Positions 41,380-47,129 of a stretch of DNA of 47,129 nucleotides are shown here, piece by piece. The translations under genes and the position numbers were made by a program. The stretch is from Candidatus Poseidoniaceae archaeon (GTDB lineage Archaea; Thermoplasmatota; Poseidoniia; Poseidoniales; Poseidoniaceae). The stretch covers positions 1 to 47,129 of the forward strand of contig CALHIR010000010.1 of the NCBI GenBank assembly GCA_938030705.1, in the 5' to 3' direction. Under the pieces are notes generated by a model that searched no databases, was not told the origin of the DNA, and worked only from the letters and a program-made list of their open reading frames with translations. How positions within the stretch are numbered: the stretch's first letter is position 1; every line of letters starts with the position of its first letter.

Positions 41380-44300
41380 ATGTCGGAACGACGCTCCACT
41401 CCAGCCCTCGCCTTCGTGCTCCTCATGCTCTTCTCAAGCACAGCACCGTTGTTGCTATCTGTGGCCGCAGAAGGGGCCGAAGAAACGGCCACTGAACCGG
41501 CCTACAACGCTGGGGGCTCCATCATTGGGGATCTCGAAGAATTCAACCCCAGTGAAGGAAGTGAGTACTTGTTTATTCACGAAGATGAACCCGTCGTTTC
41601 CGCTACACAATTCATGCGGCAAGCATGGGTCGACGCCGGCCGTCCCGGCGTGGATGACATGGTGATTGAACCGTCCATGGGCCGCTCGGCAGCACGTGCA
41701 TGCACCCCCCATTCCGTGGGCGATACCCTCACGGTGCCCATTTCGGGCGGGTCGATTTCTGCCTATGTCGCCAAGACCACCACCTCGGTGGCTTTCATCG
41801 TCCAAAGTGGACGAACCCTGTCTTCGACGGTCCTGAACAACCTCGCAAGCACCTGGGATTCAACCATTTACCCCACCATGACGACCTACTACGGGAAGGA
41901 CTACCAAGACGGTCGAGGTCTCGCACCGCCCGACATTGACAACAACTGTCAGGTCCAGATCATCGTCTACGACATCGACGGTGCCTACAACACGGGTGGA
42001 TACTTCGCCCCCTCTTTCTCATCCTCTCGGGAGGCGGTGTTCGTCGACTTCGCAGACATCACCTTGTCTTGGGGCCGCTCCATTCTCGCTCACGAACTCG
42101 AGCACTTGTTGCACAACGCCTTGGACCCTTACGAAAACCTCTGGATTGACGAAGGCAACGCTGACGTGGCCATCTACCTCTGCTTCGGGGCAGACTCCAC
42201 ACTCACCGGGCACGTAAACGCCTGGACCGGTGCTCCCGAACAATCCGTGCGCTGGTGGAACCAGCGCATTGCCGATTACGGAGCAGGCTACATGTTCACG
42301 ATGTACCTCGCTGAACACCTTGGTGGCGGACCCGCTGTTCGACAACTTGTTCAAGATTCTGCCACGGGTGGCCGAGGTGTCGAAAACCTCGCTCTTTCTC
42401 CACAATCGGGCCAAGTTGGCCTCCTCGGCACAACCATGGGAGAGATTTTTGCCAACTTTAGCATCGCTGCCACCCTTGATTCGGACCAGGGCATTTACGG
42501 CTATCCAAACTTGGACCTCAACCCCGTTTGTACCGGGGGAGCGTTCTGCCGCGCCCAACCAACCGAAATCAACAGCGATTGGTCCACGCCCTGGTCCTCG
42601 ACCGGTAACACCCTCGAGGGATGGGGCATTCGCTCGTTCAAATTCACCCCCGGAAGTGCCTCTCCCGCCCCCCTCACTCTCCGTTTGACCGCCGACAAGA
42701 GCCAGTTTGATGGCGTGATCGTCACCAAGGCGGTTTCCGACGGCCTGTGGAGTGTTACCGACCTTAATTTTGCCAATAACGTCGCCACCGGCCTCGTTCC
42801 CGGGTTTGGCAACTTGACCGACGAAGTTTGGGTCATCACGTGGTATGCCTCAACCGTGGCGGATTGCGATTACACCTCTTGTGGACCGTCCTATCCCGAA
42901 GGAACCGTTGATGTGGAGGCGGCTCGTATTACCTCGCCGGCCACCCTTTCGCTCAACAACTCTGTTCTTTCCGACCGAGACGGCGATGGGATGGAGGATA
43001 CGGTCGCCATTAACTACGGCGTTCTTTCCAACGCTTTCTTTGAAGATTTGGACGTTGAAGTCCATGTCCGAGACAGCAGCGGGCAACTCGTCGACTCCAT
43101 CACCGATCGTGTCGCTGCAGGCGGCGGTGTATCGGTTGACGGACAAGTCTACTTCACCGCTCCACTTGCGGACCAATACGCCTTTGAAATGGTCATGAAG
43201 GACATGCTTGGCGAGGTTGTTGACACCCTCCAAACTTCTCCACAGATGCTCAACAACATGAAACCCGTGGCCAACGGTAGCGTTTCCCTTATGGAGGTCC
43301 AAACTTGGGAAAATATTCAGTTCCAAGGGGCTGGGTTCGATGCTTGGGGCCTTTCCCTGTCCAACAACAGCCTGCCGTATCTTGATTCACCAACGGCCTA
43401 CGCATGGGTCTTCGGCGACAATGCCTCATCCAATCTAAAATCGCCACTTCGGTCCTACACCGAAGTGGGCTCTTACAACGCCACGCTTCGGGTGCGAGAC
43501 CGTGGCGGCACATGGTCCGAAACGCAAGTCCATCTCATCAACGTGAGCGATGATACCGAGCCTGTGCCGGTCATCACCGTCAACAACGTGGTCATCACTG
43601 ACAATATTTCCCTCCTAACCGGTCAGCGGATTCTCTTCTCAGCGGGACGCACCATTGACAACGTCCCCATCGAGCATCTGAATTTCCAATGGGATTGGGG
43701 CGATGGAACCGCGAGCGGAGGGGCTGGTGCCTATGCCCAACAGCATGAATGGAGTGACATCGATGGAGAAAGTGCCATCTTCAACCTGACCTTGACGGTC
43801 TCCGACGGCATCAACGCAGGCATCAAGACCATCCAAGTTCACATCAACAATCGGGTGCCGGTGCAAATCTTTGCTGAAACCATGACCACCATGACCTACA
43901 CGACGTTGGTCTTGCCCGATGTTTTCGTCGACGACGACGGTGAGATTCTGACCTATGACTGGTCTTTCCCCGACGGTGTGCGATTGGGCACTGGAACGCC
44001 AACAAGAAATGACGACTTCTCTTCCATCACGAGCAGTGCCGTCAACCCCATCGTAGCATGGGATGTTCCCGGCAACAAAACGGTGACACTGCTCGTTACC
44101 GACGACGATGGCAGCCAAGCCACAGCGGTTCTTTCCATCGTGGTGTTGAACCAGATGCCGGTGGCAACCTTTGACGTACGAACGCTCTCAGCGATGGGTT
44201 CCCGTGAAATTGATTTCCGAGAAGAAGACGGTGAGGTTGACACTGCCTATGTCTTTGATGGCCTTGACAGCAGCGATCCTGACGGCAGCGTGGGGGACTC

Positions 44301-45585
44301 CACGGACATCGATGTATGGAACTGGAGTTTTTCTGACGGGACCTTCGGCGACCGCCCCCAGGTCACGTACACCTTCACCACACCGGGCGTTCACACCGTG
44401 ACCTTGGTGGTGACTGACAAGGAGGGTGTTGAGAGTTATCCTCGCACCATGACCGTACGCATTTCAAACCCCCTTCCACTCATCCAAGTTCGAATTCTCG
44501 ACGGCTACCTTGACGGGGAATTGATCACCACTTCTTCGGTCTTCCCCGAGGGCACCATCCCAGACGGTTGGTCGCATACCTTCAACGAAGACGGTGCGGT
44601 TGTCACTGCGCCTCAACGCATGCTGTACTTCGATTCATCCGGCACCCGAGACGGCGACCGTCAGTTCGAAGGCAAGTACGTGCCGTTTGAGGTGGAATCT
44701 CCCGAATGGAACGGTTTGGTCCAGTACACGTGGGACTTTGGCGATGCAACACCCTTGGTCCACGATGCCACGCCGTGGCATGCTTACACGCTTCCAGGAA
44801 CCTACACGGTGTCGTTAACCGTCCGCGACGGTTTTGGCACAGGTGATGTATCTCGTGAGACGTTCACGGTCATCGTGGACCATCCACCGACCGCTGCGGA
44901 AATATATGTTCCAGAGAACATCTTCGCCGGCTCCTCCATCTCCTTCGATGCCAATGTATTTGATACCGAAGCGGGCTCAGAAACGGAGATTTACCGCGAC
45001 CTTGACGTTGAAGACGGTTCCATCAATGAACGTGATGAGCGAATCTCTGCCGAGTACACCGTGCGCTGGGATTTCGACATTGAAACCGATGCTAACGAAG
45101 ACGGCGACCCTGCCAATGACTGGTCCACGCCCATCGCTGGCTCGTCGGTCCGGACCATCAACACCTGGGACACCACCGGCTTTTTCACCGTCATGGTCGA
45201 GGTGTGCGACGGCATGGGCCAATGCGATACCTTGACCGAGGACATCGAGGTCGTGCCAGAACCTGAAGGGCCCCCGTCCCTTTCGGATTTCAGTGCCGAG
45301 GAATGGAAATCATGGCTGGCCGACGCCGGTTCAGAGTTGGCGACGTTCATCGTTCTGATCGTTGTGGCCCTCGTCCTGGGCTGGTTGGTCATGCGGGAAC
45401 CCTCCTCAATTGAAGAAGAAGCCAAAGAAGCAGCCGAAACATATTCTGACATCGAACATGTTGAGACTCAAGGTGGTTTGCTTGGTATGGATCATCACCT
45501 CCCTCCACCAGCTCCCAAGATACTTTCCAAGGAGGAACGGCGCAGCGATGACAGCGGTTATGTTCGACCACTTCGCCGTCGTTGA
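41380..45585 (+). CDS. Giant cell-surface metalloprotease with PKD domains
   Basis: The protein of about 1401 residues has a signal peptide (about 7-28), a zinc peptidase domain with LAHELEHLLH (about 236-245) and WIDEGNADVAIYL carrying the third ligand, resembling M30/M6-like peptidases. A calcium-binding-type loop DRDGDGMEDT lies near 535. Six PKD or PKD-like domains follow (around 675, 770, 860, 980, 1115, 1230; for example WDWGDGTASG, WNWSFSDGTF, YTWDFGDATP), then a C-terminal membrane anchor (about 1320-1340) and a short cytoplasmic tail. It should digest extracellular proteins while attached to the cell. An in-frame GTG at 41371 is an alternative start. Confidence 0.88.
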   Translation: MSERRSTPALAFVLLMLFSSTAPLLLSVAAEGAEETATEPAYNAGGSIIGDLEEFNPSEGSEYLFIHEDEPVVSATQFMRQAWVDAGRPGVDDMVIEPSMGRSAARACTPHSVGDTLTVPISGGSISAYVAKTTTSVAFIVQSGRTLSSTVLNNLASTWDSTIYPTMTTYYGKDYQDGRGLAPPDIDNNCQVQIIVYDIDGAYNTGGYFAPSFSSSREAVFVDFADITLSWGRSILAHELEHLLHNALDPYENLWIDEGNADVAIYLCFGADSTLTGHVNAWTGAPEQSVRWWNQRIADYGAGYMFTMYLAEHLGGGPAVRQLVQDSATGGRGVENLALSPQSGQVGLLGTTMGEIFANFSIAATLDSDQGIYGYPNLDLNPVCTGGAFCRAQPTEINSDWSTPWSSTGNTLEGWGIRSFKFTPGSASPAPLTLRLTADKSQFDGVIVTKAVSDGLWSVTDLNFANNVATGLVPGFGNLTDEVWVITWYASTVADCDYTSCGPSYPEGTVDVEAARITSPATLSLNNSVLSDRDGDGMEDTVAINYGVLSNAFFEDLDVEVHVRDSSGQLVDSITDRVAAGGGVSVDGQVYFTAPLADQYAFEMVMKDMLGEVVDTLQTSPQMLNNMKPVANGSVSLMEVQTWENIQFQGAGFDAWGLSLSNNSLPYLDSPTAYAWVFGDNASSNLKSPLRSYTEVGSYNATLRVRDRGGTWSETQVHLINVSDDTEPVPVITVNNVVITDNISLLTGQRILFSAGRTIDNVPIEHLNFQWDWGDGTASGGAGAYAQQHEWSDIDGESAIFNLTLTVSDGINAGIKTIQVHINNRVPVQIFAETMTTMTYTTLVLPDVFVDDDGEILTYDWSFPDGVRLGTGTPTRNDDFSSITSSAVNPIVAWDVPGNKTVTLLVTDDDGSQATAVLSIVVLNQMPVATFDVRTLSAMGSREIDFREEDGEVDTAYVFDGLDSSDPDGSVGDSTDIDVWNWSFSDGTFGDRPQVTYTFTTPGVHTVTLVVTDKEGVESYPRTMTVRISNPLPLIQVRILDGYLDGELITTSSVFPEGTIPDGWSHTFNEDGAVVTAPQRMLYFDSSGTRDGDRQFEGKYVPFEVESPEWNGLVQYTWDFGDATPLVHDATPWHAYTLPGTYTVSLTVRDGFGTGDVSRETFTVIVDHPPTAAEIYVPENIFAGSSISFDANVFDTEAGSETEIYRDLDVEDGSINERDERISAEYTVRWDFDIETDANEDGDPANDWSTPIAGSSVRTINTWDTTGFFTVMVEVCDGMGQCDTLTEDIEVVPEPEGPPSLSDFSAEEWKSWLADAGSELATFIVLIVVALVLGWLVMREPSSIEEEAKEAAETYSDIEHVETQGGLLGMDHHLPPPAPKILSKEERRSDDSGYVRPLRRR

Positions 45586-45592
45586 GGCAATG

Positions 45593-45602
45593 ACCTAATA
45601 CC
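45593..45602 (+). promoter_or_regulatory. Possible TATA box for the 45632 gene
   Basis: ACCTAATACC is centred about 34 bases before the ATG at 45632, so the leader would be very short. It lies in the 46-base gap after the protease gene; read-through from that gene is also possible. Confidence 0.3.
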
Positions 45603-45631
45603 GTGGACTCTAACCTTCTACCGGTGGTAGC

Positions 45632-46672
45632 ATGCAACTGAGCAGCAAAGCGATGTTGTTGGTGCTCATCGCCGCTTTGTTTTCGTCGTCGATGGGGACC
45701 GTTCAACCCGCTCAAGCAGCCTCTGCATGTGAAGGGGAGGTCACCACGCCTGATTGGAACACCTCTGCTCAACGCATGGCGCTTGTTCCCTTTTCAAGTT
45801 GGGGCGGCCCGTTCATGTACGAATATTTGGAATCGAATGAGGACGAAGGGGCACCATCGCAACCACAGAATGGCAACCCAAGTGAAGGGGATTCGGCGCT
45901 CCACCCAGAAGAGCAATGGATGTACAACCCAACATGGCCGTTGCCCGCCCTTGAGCCGTTGACCACCGGACAATACGCCACCATGCAAATTGGCAACGAC
46001 AGTTCGGGAATGCTTCGCCTCAATCTTTCAAGCGCTCATCGAACCACATTTTGCGTCTCCCTGTACGAAATTATAGACAATCAAACGGTTCCAACTCAAG
46101 CCGATGTTTACCTCATGACCTCGTCGCAATACAACTCTTACGAAGAGGTCTATCGCATGAAGCACGGTGGTTGGTGGGATGATTTTTTTGCAGGGGATGA
46201 CTCGGAATTACTGAGCGACATCCCTCCCGAGTGGCGAAGTTTCAACCCGCTTGGCTGGCAGAGTTATCGAGATGTCCACCAGTACGAAACCACCGAACAA
46301 GTGACCTTTTCCATCGCCATGGATGGTCCAGAGGTATACAATTCGCTCTTTGGCGGTTCGGAGTGGCAGGATTTCTATCTGGTTGTTGACGGGTGGGACA
46401 ACACCAACGATGATGATGCAGGTCCAATCAACAACGTTTTGGTTGCGGATGTGACCATCATTCCGGTTGAGCGGACTGCCCTCCTTCCACCTTGGACTGT
46501 ACCGCTCACGCTTTTTGTCGCCCTAGCCGCTGTGGTCATCGCCCCCGTGGTCTTGAACAAGCGATACATGGAAGCAGGTTTGACTAAATCCACCCCTGCC
46601 AACGACGCAGCGGTTCCGTTCCTCGAGCAAGAACCGACATCGGAGGCCGAAGTGGACCTCAATACTCCATGA
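45632..46672 (+). CDS. Exported, C-terminally anchored protein of unknown function
   Basis: Not recognised. The 346-residue protein has a signal peptide (1-29, ending AQA/AS), an extracytoplasmic region rich in Trp, Tyr and Asp (for example HGGWWDDFFAGDD and FYLVVDGWDNTNDDDAGPIN), a single membrane helix (about 289-310) and a cytoplasmic tail of about 35 residues. The same architecture as the neighbouring PKD protease (export, anchor, short acidic tail) suggests a surface partner. Its last 14 bases overlap the convergent aroD. Confidence 0.65.
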   Translation: MQLSSKAMLLVLIAALFSSSMGTVQPAQAASACEGEVTTPDWNTSAQRMALVPFSSWGGPFMYEYLESNEDEGAPSQPQNGNPSEGDSALHPEEQWMYNPTWPLPALEPLTTGQYATMQIGNDSSGMLRLNLSSAHRTTFCVSLYEIIDNQTVPTQADVYLMTSSQYNSYEEVYRMKHGGWWDDFFAGDDSELLSDIPPEWRSFNPLGWQSYRDVHQYETTEQVTFSIAMDGPEVYNSLFGGSEWQDFYLVVDGWDNTNDDDAGPINNVLVADVTIIPVERTALLPPWTVPLTLFVALAAVVIAPVVLNKRYMEAGLTKSTPANDAAVPFLEQEPTSEAEVDLNTP

Positions 46673-47129
46673 GGGTCCAGGCGTTTTTGAGGTCTCGGAT
46701 GTTCACGAGGCCTTTGTTGGAGAGTTTGAACTCCGAACGCAAGGTAGCGTACACAAGAGATTGACCCAAAACAGGGGCGTGGAGGCGAGCCCAATCGCCG
46801 CCGTTTCCGAGCGCCATCATGGCGTAGGCATGAGGTGAAGTCCTGAGTTCATGGCTGGCTTCGACGATCTGCAGGGCATCTTGGTGGTCGTTCACCGTGC
46901 CGCAGAACTTGAAAATCTCGCCTTCCTTGGCGTTCTCCTTCACCATGTTCACCAATTCTTCCGCACTGGGGGTTGTCGATGTGTCATGGATGGATGAGAT
47001 GATGTTGACCTTGGCTGATGCTGCCTTCTCCAAAAGCGAGGAACGAGCCTCCTCGTCAATGGAGAGTTCAAGGTCGATAGAATTGACGCCGGAAGCTATG
47101 CCTTTCTCCAGGATGTCAATTCGTTGGCT
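46659..47129 (-). CDS. aroD: 3-dehydroquinate dehydratase, type I, 3' part
   Basis: This is the third enzyme of the shikimate pathway (dehydroquinate to dehydroshikimate via a Schiff-base lysine). The visible 156 residues run off the window, so the start is missing. Family features are NSIDLELSIDEE, NIISSIHDTSTTPSAEEL with the catalytic His, EIFKFCGTVNDHQDA with the Schiff-base Lys, and MMALGNGGDWARLHAPVLGQ with LVYATL. Archaea commonly use the type I enzyme. The frame is open through 47129. Confidence 0.88.
   Translation of the reverse strand, partial: SQRIDILEKGIASGVNSIDLELSIDEEARSSLLEKAASAKVNIISSIHDTSTTPSAEELVNMVKENAKEGEIFKFCGTVNDHQDALQIVEASHELRTSPHAYAMMALGNGGDWARLHAPVLGQSLVYATLRSEFKLSNKGLVNIRDLKNAWTLMEY

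Noticed and set aside
1-47129. Insertion sequences, integrases, prophage or defence genes
   Set aside because: No transposase, integrase, restriction, Cas or phage-structural motif was seen in any convincing frame; the window is core chromosome.

Overview
The window reads as a stretch of chromosome from a planktonic euryarchaeon, most likely a Marine Group II archaeon (Candidatus Poseidoniales). The evidence is a complete archaeal A-type ATP synthase operon order, aIF2-gamma, ribosomal protein S6e, Orc1/Cdc6, Dph2, a DUF357 protein and a class II HMG-CoA reductase, combined with bacterial-flavoured genes (NadB, SMC-ScpA-ScpB, a class II CCA enzyme, acyl-CoA dehydrogenase) and several peptidases. 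This assignment is an inference from gene content; no rRNA or tRNA gene was seen. The DNA is gene-dense: no gene-free stretch exceeds 300 bases, and convergent neighbours often overlap by 14-44 bases. Starts are preceded either by a strong Shine-Dalgarno (GGAGGTGA-like) or, for a few genes, by a TATA box about 25 bases away, which suggests leaderless mRNAs.

Layout. 1-6842 (+): A-type ATP synthase genes I(partial)-K-E-C-F-A-B-D. 6913-9444 (+): an inactive-looking site-2-protease homologue. 9454-12884: ketopantoate reductase (+), L-aspartate oxidase (-), and a zinc-finger membrane protein (+). 13019-18775 (+): smc-scpA-scpB, with a perfect GNRA-capped hairpin in the smc leader. 18778-20076 (-): class II HMG-CoA reductase for mevalonate and archaeal lipids. 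20151-20253: a cluster of TTAACG-like repeats in the divergent intergenic region. 20313-23502 (+): three translationally coupled genes, namely a degenerate AAA+ ATPase with a winged helix, a beta-propeller-like protein and a DUF357 protein. 23508-25649 (-): S6e, aIF2-gamma and a PIN-domain protein. 25717-29249 (-): Orc1/Cdc6, Dph2, a purine phosphoribosyltransferase and a GcvH-like protein. 29368-30537 (+): acyl-CoA dehydrogenase. 30538-33008 (-): an EF-hand protein and a class II CCA-adding enzyme. 33081-33524 (+): a ParB/SerK-like protein. 33502-36972 (-): an M61 peptidase, a HEAT-repeat protein and a membrane protein. 37055-37825 (+): a DUF2085 membrane protein. 37810-41292 (-): a dTMP kinase with a long extra C-terminal domain, a carboxypeptidase-regulatory-like membrane protein and a glutaminyl-cyclase-like M28 enzyme. 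41380-46672 (+): a giant surface metalloprotease with PKD domains and a second exported, anchored protein. 46659-47129 (-): type I 3-dehydroquinate dehydratase, running off the window.

Functionally the window couples energy conservation (ATP synthase), chromosome maintenance (condensin, Orc1/Cdc6, dTMP kinase), translation (S6e, aIF2-gamma, diphthamide on EF2, CCA ends), cofactor and lipid synthesis (CoA, NAD, mevalonate, shikimate) and a heterotrophic lifestyle (fatty-acid oxidation, surface proteolysis). The least explained parts are the degenerate-AAA/propeller/DUF357 cassette with its upstream repeats, the GcvH homologue without its lipoyl lysine, the pseudo-S2P, the dTMP kinase fusion and the EF-hand protein.
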